Origin: CAYLOP01 sp964385305
GTDB lineage: Bacteria > Chloroflexota > Anaerolineae > Anaerolineales > E44-bin32
NCBI GenBank assembly: GCA_964385305.1
Contig: CAYLOP010000008.1
Location: forward strand, 1 to 46,823
Reading direction: 5' to 3'
Length of the DNA: 46,823 nucleotides
The translations under genes were made by a program, and so were the position numbers. Below are positions 33,522 through 41,365 of this stretch, piece by piece (the stretch's first letter is position 1; each line of letters starts with the position of its first letter). The notes beneath the pieces were generated by a model. The model had not been told where the DNA came from. It made no database searches and saw only the letters and a list, made by a program, of their open reading frames with translations.

Positions 33522-34048
33522 TGACAGGGAAAGCTACGATTCGAGGCCGTGTCTGGAAATACGGCGATAACATCAACACCGACGTAATCTTTCCAGGTAA
33601 GTATACCTACACGGTCAGCGAGCCCTCTGAGATGCGACATTACGCATTGGAGGATCTTGATCCACGCTTCACGTCGGATGTACAGCCGAACGATGTCATT
33701 GTCGCGGGGAGCAACTTCGGATGCGGGTCGTCTAGAGAACAAGCTGTGACATGCCTCAAAGAATGCGGCCTCGGCGCCATCGTGGCGAAATCTTTTGCGA
33801 GGATCTATTATCGGAATTGCTTGAACGCCGCCTTGCCAGCCTTGATCTGTCCCGATGGTGTCGACGCTATCGAAGATGGTGAGAATATTGAAATTGATCT
33901 CGCCTCGGGCGTCCTTCGTATCAATTCAGGGGAGTTCCATTTCTCGCCACTGCCCGAGATCGTCATGGCGATCTTTGATGCGGGAGGGCTCATCCCATAT
34001 ACTCGCGGTCGACTCCAAAAACAAGGCCTCATGGAGGACGTTGAATAA
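33518..34048 (+). CDS. Aconitase / 3-isopropylmalate dehydratase family, small subunit
   Basis: The swivelling small subunit, 176 residues. KYGDNINTDVIFPGKY and GSNFGCGSSREQA (64-76) are diagnostic. The substrate-recognition loop following the first motif, commonly YLRT/YLRS/YLNT in isopropylmalate isomerases and homoaconitases, reads YTYT here (residues 29-32), so the substrate side chain is probably not isopropyl. AAAGG lies 8 bases upstream, and the ATG overlaps the large-subunit stop. The pair should form a heterodimer or heterotetramer. Substrate proposals (citrate/isocitrate or a substituted malate) rest on neighbours only. Confidence 0.9.
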   Translation: MMTGKATIRGRVWKYGDNINTDVIFPGKYTYTVSEPSEMRHYALEDLDPRFTSDVQPNDVIVAGSNFGCGSSREQAVTCLKECGLGAIVAKSFARIYYRNCLNAALPALICPDGVDAIEDGENIEIDLASGVLRINSGEFHFSPLPEIVMAIFDAGGLIPYTRGRLQKQGLMEDVE

Positions 34049-34112
34049 GGTTCACCCATTCCTAGATGCTCCCTAAGAGGCTCCAGGAACATGAAATTCA
34101 AAAAAACGTACG

Positions 34113-35330
34113 ATGGTATCCGTGGACAACGTTGAATTGATGCAATCAAACACTCAAGAGAACGCCCATACCCTGAAGAGTCTCTGGCAGGCGATCTTCT
34201 GGGTTTCCTTCCCCTTCGGTATCCTGACCTTTGTGCTTCCAATTTATGGGAAACAATTGGGTGCCTCCGCCTTGGAGATCGGCGGCTTTTTCTCTGCGAT
34301 GTCGGTGGTTCCTGTTATTGTGCGCCCCCTGTTAGGACGCGCACTCGATCGTTGGGGGCGCCGGCCTTTCTTACTCTTGGGCTTTTTTGGCTACCTGGTA
34401 GCGATGATCTTCTTTGCTGCTGCCGATTCGGTGCTGTTGCTCACGCTTGCCCGCTTTGTCCAAGGCCTGGGAACGGCTTTTTTATGGCTATCCGCATACA
34501 CGATTGTGGCCGATACCGCAAGGGAAACAGGCCGCGGGCACGATTTTGGCATCGTCGATGAAGCCACCAACCGGGGTGCGATCATCGGCACAACGATCGG
34601 CTTCGGGGGTATCATCGCCCTCAACTACACGGACTTGAGTCAGAACCAGATTTGGTTTCTCGTATTCGTTGGATTCTGTTTCCCTGCCGCTCTCGCATTA
34701 TGGCATGGTTGGCGCGGGGTGCGCGAGACCAAGCCATCCGCCGAAACCGCGTCCATTCAAGGAGAACCATTATCCAGGCAGCTTTTAGTGCTTATGGGGA
34801 TCGTCTTCATTACCGGTGCATCGTCGGCGATGGTTTGGCCTTTGCTCATGATATTCTTGCAGGATCAATTGAAGGCCGAGGTCTGGGGCCTGGCATTTGC
34901 ATACCTCCCAGCGGCCTTGCTGAGCTCGTTCCTGCCCTCTAAGGCCGGGCGGATCGCCGACCGTTTCGGCCGCAAAGCACCCATGATGGTCGGCTTACTT
35001 GTGGGTGCACTCGCATCTTCGCTCATGCCACACCTGCGCTCACTGCTTGCGCTAGCCGCCCTATGGACGTTTGAAACGCTCGGCTACATCTTATCCCTTC
35101 CGGCAGAACGGGCATTCGTCGCCGACATTGCGGGTGTGGATGTACGCGGCACAAGCTATGGTCTATACACCTTTGCTCTTTTCCTGGGGGCGGTCGTAGG
35201 CCCCGTTGGCGGCGGGTGGCTGTATGATGTCGTTGGTCGTTCCTCGCCGTTCTATCTCAATAGCGCAGTGCTTATCGTCGGCGCGATCTTAGTCGCAGCA
35301 GCACTTCGTGAAACGAGAAATCAAGATTAA
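34113..35330 (+). CDS. MFS transporter
   Basis: A 12-helix major-facilitator transporter of about 405 residues. Motif A occurs in the loop after helix 2 (GRALDRWGRRPF, about 75-86) and is repeated in the second half (GRIADRFGRKAP). An alternative ATG at 34140 would shorten the cytoplasmic N terminus by nine residues; neither start has a good ribosome site. The sequence resembles general efflux/sugar-type carriers rather than the citrate-specific family. Lying in the operon between the hydro-lyase and dehydrogenase genes, it may import the operon's organic acid or export a product. That is inference. Confidence 0.88.
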   Translation: MVSVDNVELMQSNTQENAHTLKSLWQAIFWVSFPFGILTFVLPIYGKQLGASALEIGGFFSAMSVVPVIVRPLLGRALDRWGRRPFLLLGFFGYLVAMIFFAAADSVLLLTLARFVQGLGTAFLWLSAYTIVADTARETGRGHDFGIVDEATNRGAIIGTTIGFGGIIALNYTDLSQNQIWFLVFVGFCFPAALALWHGWRGVRETKPSAETASIQGEPLSRQLLVLMGIVFITGASSAMVWPLLMIFLQDQLKAEVWGLAFAYLPAALLSSFLPSKAGRIADRFGRKAPMMVGLLVGALASSLMPHLRSLLALAALWTFETLGYILSLPAERAFVADIAGVDVRGTSYGLYTFALFLGAVVGPVGGGWLYDVVGRSSPFYLNSAVLIVGAILVAAALRETRNQD

Positions 35331-35349
35331 ACCCAAAGGAGGCATGAGC

Positions 35350-36471
35350 ATGTCAAAATACCGCATCGCCTGGATGCCTGGTGACGGCATCGGAGTCGAT
35401 GTCATGGAAGCTGCCCGCATCGTCCTGGACAGCCTGCAGTTGGATGCAGAATATATCGACGCGGATATCGGTTGGGAATTCTGGTGCAAGGAAGGTGATC
35501 CGCTACCGGAGCGAACCATCGAAATCTTGAAAACATGCACCTGCGGTCTTTTTGGTGCGATCACATCCAAGCCGAAAGATGAGGCAGCCATAGAATTAAT
35601 TCCCGACCTGCAAGGCAAAGGACTCACCTATCGCAGCCCGATCGTTCATCTTCGGCAGTTGTTCGACCTGTACACGAATTTACGCCCCTGCAAAGCATAT
35701 AAAGGCAACCCGCTCAATTATCGCGACGACATCGATCTTGTCGTCTTTCGAGAAAACACCGAAGGCCTCTACAGCGGCGTAGAATTCCATCCTGTACCAC
35801 CAGAAGTCCGCGCAGCGCTCACTCAATTCAGCCCTAACATGATGCGTTTCGATAGAGTCCCAGACGATGAGATGGCGATAAGCTTGCGGGTCATCACGAA
35901 AACGGGCGCAAGGCGCATCATCCGCCAGGCCTTCGAGTACGCCCGCCTGTTTCAGTATCCCACCGTAACACTGGTCGAAAAACCAAACATACTTCGTGAG
36001 ACCAGCGGCTTGATGACGCGGATAGCGCGTGAGATCTCTACGGAATACCCAGATATCGGGTTGTGGGAGACCAATATCGACGCCCAAATGATGTGGCTCT
36101 TAAAAAATCCACAAGACTACGGCGTGTTGGTGACCAGCAACATGTTCGGCGACATCGTCTCCGACCTCGCCGCACAGCTTGTAGGCGGATTGGGTTTTGC
36201 TTCAAGCGGAAATATCGGCGATTCCTTTGCCGTATTCGAGCCCACACACGGTTCTGCCCCCAAGTACGCGGGCCAATATAAGGTCAATCCGACCGCGATG
36301 CTCCTTGCAGTTCGTCTGATGCTCGCCTGGCTCGGTGAAACCGATATGGCGCAAGTCCTAGAGAGCGCAATTGCGGATGTGATCGTAGAGGGAAGAGTCC
36401 GGACCTACGATCTTGGCGGTGACAGTACTACGCTCGATGTCGCCCATGCCATCGTTGAAAAAATCTCTTAA
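35350..36471 (+). CDS. Isocitrate/isopropylmalate dehydrogenase family protein
   Basis: A decarboxylating beta-hydroxyacid dehydrogenase of 373 residues. AAAGGAGG at 35335-35342 decides the start: the ATG at 35350 is correctly spaced, whereas 35344 is too close and 35308 lies upstream. Visible features are GDGIGVDV, the Arg/Ser segment TYRSPIVHLR (Ser96 matches the isocitrate-binding Ser113 of E. coli), FRENTEGLYSG and HGSAPKYAG. The Lys-Tyr after HGSAP matches the NADP-binding Lys344/Tyr345 of E. coli isocitrate dehydrogenase, whereas isopropylmalate dehydrogenases have Asp there. So an NADP-linked, isocitrate-like substrate is favoured. The Asn of the E. coli substrate loop is Ile here, leaving room for an analogue. 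Confidence 0.9.
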   Translation: MSKYRIAWMPGDGIGVDVMEAARIVLDSLQLDAEYIDADIGWEFWCKEGDPLPERTIEILKTCTCGLFGAITSKPKDEAAIELIPDLQGKGLTYRSPIVHLRQLFDLYTNLRPCKAYKGNPLNYRDDIDLVVFRENTEGLYSGVEFHPVPPEVRAALTQFSPNMMRFDRVPDDEMAISLRVITKTGARRIIRQAFEYARLFQYPTVTLVEKPNILRETSGLMTRIAREISTEYPDIGLWETNIDAQMMWLLKNPQDYGVLVTSNMFGDIVSDLAAQLVGGLGFASSGNIGDSFAVFEPTHGSAPKYAGQYKVNPTAMLLAVRLMLAWLGETDMAQVLESAIADVIVEGRVRTYDLGGDSTTLDVAHAIVEKIS

Positions 36472-36491
36472 AGTTAATGTGGAGATTGAAT

Positions 36492-37868
36492 ATGGATTCG
36501 ATTAGCCGAGAGCTAGCACGATTTGCACACGATCTACGCTTTGAGGACATCCCGCCCAAGGCGATTCATGAGGCCAGGCGCTTTTTATTAGACAGTATTG
36601 GCTGTGCATTATTGGCTACACGAAACCCGTCCATGCATGCCATACACCGCTTTATCGAGAGACTCGGCGGTACGCCCGAAGCCACCGTGATTGGTAGTGG
36701 CCTGCAGACAAATGCGCCCAACGCAGCGTTCATGAATTGCCTGCTCACACGCGCCCTGGATTACAACGATATCTATTGGGAGCAGGATCCCAGCCACCCC
36801 TCCGACATTATCGGCGCCGTACTGGCATCCGCGGAAGCGATGGGAAAATCGGGACAAGATGCGCTGGTCGGCATCATACTCGTATATGAATTGGAAATGC
36901 GCTGGTGCCATGCAGCCAACCCCGGCATCCGTGAGGTTGGCTGGCATCACGCCTCCCTTACCCAGTTCGTTAGCCCCCTCGCGGCCGGCCGTATGTACGA
37001 CCTGGACATCGACCAGCTTGTCGCGGCCGTCGGCATCAGCGGAAGCAGTCATTTCACGCTCGGTGGTGTGGTGGCCGGCCGTCTGACGAACATGAAAAAT
37101 ACTGCGGATCCTCTGGCCGCGCAAGCGGGCGTATATGCGGCGCTCATGGCACGGGAGGGCTACGAAGGTCCGGCGGAAGTGATCGAGGGCAAGGAGGGCT
37201 TGATCGAAGTCCTTTCCAACGTCGTATGGAACACCGACGAATTGCTCAAAGGACTCGGTCAGGCGTTCATCATCCAGCGCTGCAACTATAAAGCTTTTCC
37301 CACAGAAGCGCTTACCCACCAGCCCATCACCGCCACACTCAAAATTTGCAAAGATCACAACATCGACCACACACAAGTCGCGTCCATCCTCGTCGAAACG
37401 ACCACGCGAGGCGCGGACATTCTTTCCGACCCCAGTAAGTACAAGCCAGAGACGAAAGAAACCGCAGACCACAGCTTACCATACGTCATCGCTGTGGCGG
37501 TTGTCGACGGGAACGTGCTGCCGGCATCCTTCCAGGAGGAGAAATTGCGAGATACCGCGATCCTGGCCACGCTGCCAAAAATCAAGGTTATCGCCGACCC
37601 CGAAATCGACGCCCTTTTCCCTCGGGTCAAGCGAGCGCGGGTCACGATCACAACGGTGGATGGCAAGCAGCATCGTGCGCAGTGTGATGTCGCCAAGGGC
37701 GCTCCGGAAGATCCACTAACGGATGATGAGCTGGAGGCCAAGTTCCGCGCGAACGCTGCCGGCGTCGTCGGTGAAAGCCACATGGATGAGATCATCGCAG
37801 CGACGTGGGAGTTTGATCAGTTTAAGGATGTGGGGCAATATATGCGATTATTGGTTGCAGACCCGTAA
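36492..37868 (+). CDS. MmgE/PrpD family protein
   Basis: 458 residues from the ATG at 36492, which follows GGAG by 7 bases; the in-frame ATG at 36477 precedes that site. The family includes 2-methylcitrate dehydratase, cis-aconitate decarboxylase and iminodisuccinate epimerase. Typical segments are LLDSIGCAL near the N terminus, the ADPLAAQAGVYAALMA helix, YKAFPTEALTHQPITATL with the conserved His, and a Lys/Arg-rich C-terminal lid domain. Members act on tricarboxylic or dicarboxylic acids without an iron-sulfur cluster. It is the last gene of the citrate-type operon, 20 bases after the dehydrogenase. It could isomerise or decarboxylate an aconitate-type intermediate. Confidence 0.9.
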   Translation: MDSISRELARFAHDLRFEDIPPKAIHEARRFLLDSIGCALLATRNPSMHAIHRFIERLGGTPEATVIGSGLQTNAPNAAFMNCLLTRALDYNDIYWEQDPSHPSDIIGAVLASAEAMGKSGQDALVGIILVYELEMRWCHAANPGIREVGWHHASLTQFVSPLAAGRMYDLDIDQLVAAVGISGSSHFTLGGVVAGRLTNMKNTADPLAAQAGVYAALMAREGYEGPAEVIEGKEGLIEVLSNVVWNTDELLKGLGQAFIIQRCNYKAFPTEALTHQPITATLKICKDHNIDHTQVASILVETTTRGADILSDPSKYKPETKETADHSLPYVIAVAVVDGNVLPASFQEEKLRDTAILATLPKIKVIADPEIDALFPRVKRARVTITTVDGKQHRAQCDVAKGAPEDPLTDDELEAKFRANAAGVVGESHMDEIIAATWEFDQFKDVGQYMRLLVADP

Positions 37869-37907
37869 TGTTTGCTCAACATATAGCGCTTGCACCCCAA
37901 TTTCGAG

Positions 37908-37932
37908 AAAGCGGAGGCTAGCATCCGCTTTT
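37908..37932. terminator. Probable bidirectional terminator
   Basis: AAAGCGGA (37908-37915) and TCCGCTTT (37924-37931) form a perfect 8-bp stem with an 8-base loop. T-rich ends occur on both strands. It lies between the convergent PrpD-family gene and the membrane-protein gene, so it could end both transcripts. Confidence 0.55.
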
Positions 37933-38009
37933 GATACCCCACTTAAACATGTGCATAGATCGGGTATACTCGCTTGTTCTCCACAGGGAAGCAAAACAGA
38001 TCACATCGT

Positions 38010-39266
38010 CTATTCTGCCTGATCCTCTCCGTGGTTTTGTGTCTCCGCATGCTCTGCGTGAGGTCCAGCTTGTTTCATGGGTGGTATCTGAGGTGGCGGC
38101 GGATAGGAAAGAGGAGCTGAGTCGATGACAAATTGCGACTGTGGGGCACCTGACCACGACTCGGCTGGGGCAATTACGTTGGCTCCTCGTTTGAGCATTA
38201 TGCGGTGCAGAATCCATCCGAGGAATAGCATAAAAAAACTGACGAAGAGTACAATGATTGCATGCAGGAGAACCCGTCTGGCAATCATCTCCGAAGCACC
38301 GGTCATCAAGTCCACTGCAATTTTCTGCAGGACACCCATATCTCCCTCCACCGCCGACATCATGCGCTGGAGGAGTATCTTGCCTGCCGTTGGTACAAGG
38401 AGGGCGCCAAGCAAAGTCAGGATCGCCGCCGCCAAGAGTGGAATCCCCCACCATTTCGCCACCTCACCCCAGGACCGAATGGCAAATACCATGATCAGGC
38501 CCAAGAACGCGATGGGCAGCATCCAACTCGCGTAGGAGATCTGACGAATAGCCCTTAGGTTTTCTTTAAGTGCAAAGTTCTCTACCGCCGAATCCCGACC
38601 CGGCGATTCCTCCCGTAACGGCAATACAGACGGCGACTCGCGGATAAATTTGTCCAGTGCAACCGTGGCATATTCTGTCAGCTGGCTTCGGAATGGCTCT
38701 GGGGGTTCGCAAAAGAGCAACGGCGCCTCCCCTGAGCGCATGCTCTCTTCCTGCATTCTTTGAACTTGCTCTGGCGAGCAGCTTGGCCATGAATCAACAA
38801 CGATATCAACGATCTCTCTCGTCACACCGTGCAGAAGCTTGGTTTTGATAGGCTGCAAATCGACTTTAAGCTCTGGCCAAGGTCGACTATCGTCGATCCA
38901 ACCCATGATATCGCCAGTCAGCATCCTTACCTGCTCCTCGATCCATGCTTCAGGTAAGACTAATTCCACAATGGAATCCCACTCCGCGGGTTTTAGCTCT
39001 GCGAAGGCTTGCCCCATATTCATCTCTTCAGGGCTTTGACTTTCGAGAAACTCAGAAGAGGAGAACACGTCCGTAACCAACCGGCGAAGTACCCCGGAGT
39101 AGATAAGCCGTTCGCGGATGAGATCGGCCACAGAGCTGGACGAAAATACAACATGCGCAGTGTCGCTCGCCAAGATTGCTAAGGGCAGCGTCACAATAAC
39201 AGTCAGCGCCAGTACTGCTCCTATGATCTTTCCTAGCGGTCCAGGACAACCTGACGATTGTGTCAT
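38010..39266 (-). CDS. Membrane protein of unknown function
   Basis: This encodes 418 residues. A hydrophobic segment at about 12-34 acts as signal anchor; a long polar, probably extracytoplasmic region (about 35-245) follows, then three membrane helices at roughly 247-264, 273-296 and 332-354. It ends in a Pro/His-rich cytoplasmic tail. The external part contains acidic helices and a WPSCSPEQ segment with two Cys (one further on in LFCEPPEP) that might form a disulfide. I recognise no named domain. AGGAG lies 7 bases before the start. It follows the EamA gene by 20 bases on the same strand and is probably co-transcribed with it. Confidence 0.78.
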   Translation of the reverse strand: MTQSSGCPGPLGKIIGAVLALTVIVTLPLAILASDTAHVVFSSSSVADLIRERLIYSGVLRRLVTDVFSSSEFLESQSPEEMNMGQAFAELKPAEWDSIVELVLPEAWIEEQVRMLTGDIMGWIDDSRPWPELKVDLQPIKTKLLHGVTREIVDIVVDSWPSCSPEQVQRMQEESMRSGEAPLLFCEPPEPFRSQLTEYATVALDKFIRESPSVLPLREESPGRDSAVENFALKENLRAIRQISYASWMLPIAFLGLIMVFAIRSWGEVAKWWGIPLLAAAILTLLGALLVPTAGKILLQRMMSAVEGDMGVLQKIAVDLMTGASEMIARRVLLHAIIVLFVSFFMLFLGWILHRIMLKRGANVIAPAESWSGAPQSQFVIDSAPLSYPPPPQIPPMKQAGPHAEHAETQNHGEDQAE

Positions 39267-39286
39267 GGGTGAACTCCTACATCCAT

Positions 39287-40183
39287 TTATGCTCTCTCAG
39301 TCCTGATGCTTTTAGAAGACTGTGCGCGTGCCGATGTCAGCAATCCCGCAGCGATCAGGATCGCCCCGATCCAGAAACCGAGATTCAGCTCCTCACCCAA
39401 GAACCAAGCACCCAAGCCCGCCCCCACAACAGGTTGTGCAAAAAACAACAACGATACAATGCTCGCGTTGAGCAAGGCCAGGGATTTATTCCAAAGGTAC
39501 ATCGCTAAAGCTGTGGAAATAATCCCTAAATAAAGTACACCGAGGATCACAGGTATAGTGATCTCTCCAAAACCAACCGTCACCGACTCCCATGCAGAGA
39601 TAGGTAGGCTTATCGGTAAACCGCCGAGAAACGCAATCGTACTGATCTCCAATGTGCTCAGCGCACCACTCGCACGCCTGACAAGTACTGAGTACAACCC
39701 CCACGTCAAAGATGCGCCGATGAGCGCCAGGTTTCCCCAGAAAACCTGACTAGCCTCCACGGCTCTGCCGGGATTGACGATGGCTACCACCCCTGCCGTC
39801 GCCATGATGAGCGCAAACACCTGCAGGAGTGTCACTCGCTCCTTGAGTAACCACGCGCCAAACAGCATGATGAATGCTGGTGAAGCAGATGTCACCAGGG
39901 CGGCATTTGCCGCAGTTGAAAGCTTAGTACCTACGAATTGAAACCCCAACGAAATGCCATAGCCGACAACTCCGATGAGAAAAACCTCACGTAGCTGCCG
40001 GCGTGTACCTCGAAGCCCTCCCGTACATAAAACAATAATCCCTAAACACAACACACCCAGAATAAGACGTGAGCTGAGCAGTGCAAAGGGAGGAATGATA
40101 TCGAGAACGATTTTGCTGACGACGTACATGCCGCCCCAAATACTCGCAGCGGCGAGGCCGGCCAACACTCCCAAAGCTGTCAC
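39287..40183 (-). CDS. EamA/DMT-family transporter
   Basis: About 298 residues and ten predicted helices in two EamA repeats, with WGGMYVVSKI in helix 1 and the typical ALLNASIVSLLFFAQPVVGA near helix 9. The GTG at 40183 is chosen because AGAGG lies 5 bases before it; a GTG at 40189 is too close to that site. A promoter (40204-40231) directly upstream gives a very short leader. The substrate is unknown. It is not closely similar to the EamA protein at 12443, beyond family features. Confidence 0.88.
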   Translation of the reverse strand: MTALGVLAGLAAASIWGGMYVVSKIVLDIIPPFALLSSRLILGVLCLGIIVLCTGGLRGTRRQLREVFLIGVVGYGISLGFQFVGTKLSTAANAALVTSASPAFIMLFGAWLLKERVTLLQVFALIMATAGVVAIVNPGRAVEASQVFWGNLALIGASLTWGLYSVLVRRASGALSTLEISTIAFLGGLPISLPISAWESVTVGFGEITIPVILGVLYLGIISTALAMYLWNKSLALLNASIVSLLFFAQPVVGAGLGAWFLGEELNLGFWIGAILIAAGLLTSARAQSSKSIRTERA

Positions 40184-40203
40184 AAGCACCTCTAAGAGCG
40201 TAC

Positions 40204-40231
40204 ATTATACACCGCAGGTTTTTACTCGCAA
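40204..40231 (-). promoter_or_regulatory. Promoter of the EamA-membrane protein pair
   Basis: On the minus strand, TTGCGA (40231-40226) and a perfect TATAAT (40209-40204) are 16 bases apart. Transcription would start near 40197, only about 14 bases before the GTG. Confidence 0.6.
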
Positions 40232-40235
40232 CAGA

Positions 40236-40267
40236 GCACGGGGAGCCCTCTGGAGCGCTCCCCGTGC
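40236..40267 (-). terminator. Strong hairpin after the second Kor operon
   Basis: GCACGGGGAGC (40236-40246) and GCTCCCCGTGC (40257-40267) form a perfect, GC-rich 11-bp stem with a 10-base loop. It lies 44 bases after the korB stop on the minus strand. No T-run follows, so it may be a weak or Rho-assisted terminator, or an mRNA-stabilising element. Confidence 0.5.
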
Positions 40268-40310
40268 ATCCTGAACGATATTTAGCTTTCGTTTATGTTT
40301 AGGGTCAATC

Positions 40311-41363
40311 TTATTGATATTGCCGCATCAACGCTTCCAGCGATGACTTTGAAGGTCGCAGCAATTCATCTGGGAGATGGGCAAGCGGCGTATCGACAAG
40401 ATTCTCAATCTCATCTAAAGTCTCTTGTTGTTCATCGAAGAAGATCAGACCCGTCACGAGAACGCCACCACAGCAAGTCTCTTCGAGCATGCGGAGCGCA
40501 GCAATCCGGTCTGTAGGATCATAATCGTACTCGAGCTTCTTCAGCACGAGGCTTGAGCCATCGTGCATCTGCACTTCTTTGACTTCCCCAGCGCTATATT
40601 CGATTCGAATTTCCTCTCGCTTGGGTACCCAGGTGACATCATGGAGGGGATCCTCATGCCTTTTAGCCCAAGAATAGCTCTTGGTCGATTCACCGCGGTT
40701 ATTGAACGTCACACATGGGCTGATGATATCAAGGACAGCCGTCCCTTTGTAGCTCAGCGCTGCTTTCAGAAGCTCCTTCACCTGCTTAGGATCACCCGCG
40801 AATGACCGTGCGACAAAACCACAGTTCGCTACCAATGCTTCCTTACACACATCCACAGGTAAGAAGGGGTTTTCGCCGATCTTCTTCAATACCTGCCCTT
40901 TATCCGCGGTTGCAGAGAACTGACCCTTCGTCAAGCCATAAACGCCGTTGTTCTCCACAATGTACACCATGGGAACGTTGCGCCGTAGCATGTGGACAAA
41001 TTGGCCAATGCCGATACTGGCCGTATCACCGTCACCGGATACACCGATCGCCTTCAGGTTCTTGTTTGCAATCACAGCGCCGGTTGCGATAGATGGCATT
41101 CGCCCGTGAAGACTGTTGAAACCGTGCGCTCGATTCATGAAATACGTTGGGCTCTTACTGGAGCAGCCAATACCCGAAAGTTTGATCACGTTCTCCGGCT
41201 TGATCGACATTTCATAACTGGCCGCCACAATCTGACTTGAGATGGAATTGTGCCCACAACCCTGACATAGGGTTGAAGGAAAGCCATAATAATCTTGTTT
41301 CGTCAAACCCAGTTCATTCACTTTCTTGGAATCCGCCGTCTTCTCAACCATCCCAGTCGTCAT
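40311..41363 (-). CDS. korB: 2-oxoacid:ferredoxin oxidoreductase, beta subunit (two-subunit type)
   Basis: The beta subunit, 350 residues, of a second 2-oxoacid:ferredoxin oxidoreductase. LCQGCGHNSISS is the N-terminal thiamine/cluster motif, SGDGDTASIG...VENNGVYGLTKGQ binds thiamine diphosphate, and HGRMPSIATG is typical of the group found in Hydrogenobacter and mycobacteria. A C-terminal extension of about 60 residues follows the catalytic domain. Note the QGCGH in place of PGCG in the other korB. It starts 2 bases after the alpha-subunit stop, with AGGAGG further upstream. No separate gamma or delta subunit is present. Confidence 0.93.
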   Translation of the reverse strand: MTTGMVEKTADSKKVNELGLTKQDYYGFPSTLCQGCGHNSISSQIVAASYEMSIKPENVIKLSGIGCSSKSPTYFMNRAHGFNSLHGRMPSIATGAVIANKNLKAIGVSGDGDTASIGIGQFVHMLRRNVPMVYIVENNGVYGLTKGQFSATADKGQVLKKIGENPFLPVDVCKEALVANCGFVARSFAGDPKQVKELLKAALSYKGTAVLDIISPCVTFNNRGESTKSYSWAKRHEDPLHDVTWVPKREEIRIEYSAGEVKEVQMHDGSSLVLKKLEYDYDPTDRIAALRMLEETCCGGVLVTGLIFFDEQQETLDEIENLVDTPLAHLPDELLRPSKSSLEALMRQYQ

Positions 41364-41365
41364 AC

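Noticed and set aside
31623..34048. Leucine biosynthesis operon (leuCD)
   Set aside because: No leuA or leuB is present, the small-subunit loop is YTYT, and the dehydrogenase carries isocitrate/NADP-type residues rather than the Asp of isopropylmalate dehydrogenase.
36609..37472. 287-residue open frame on the minus strand
   Set aside because: It lies fully antisense to the MmgE/PrpD gene, has no ribosome site and no recognisable motif. Long antisense frames are expected from the codon bias here.
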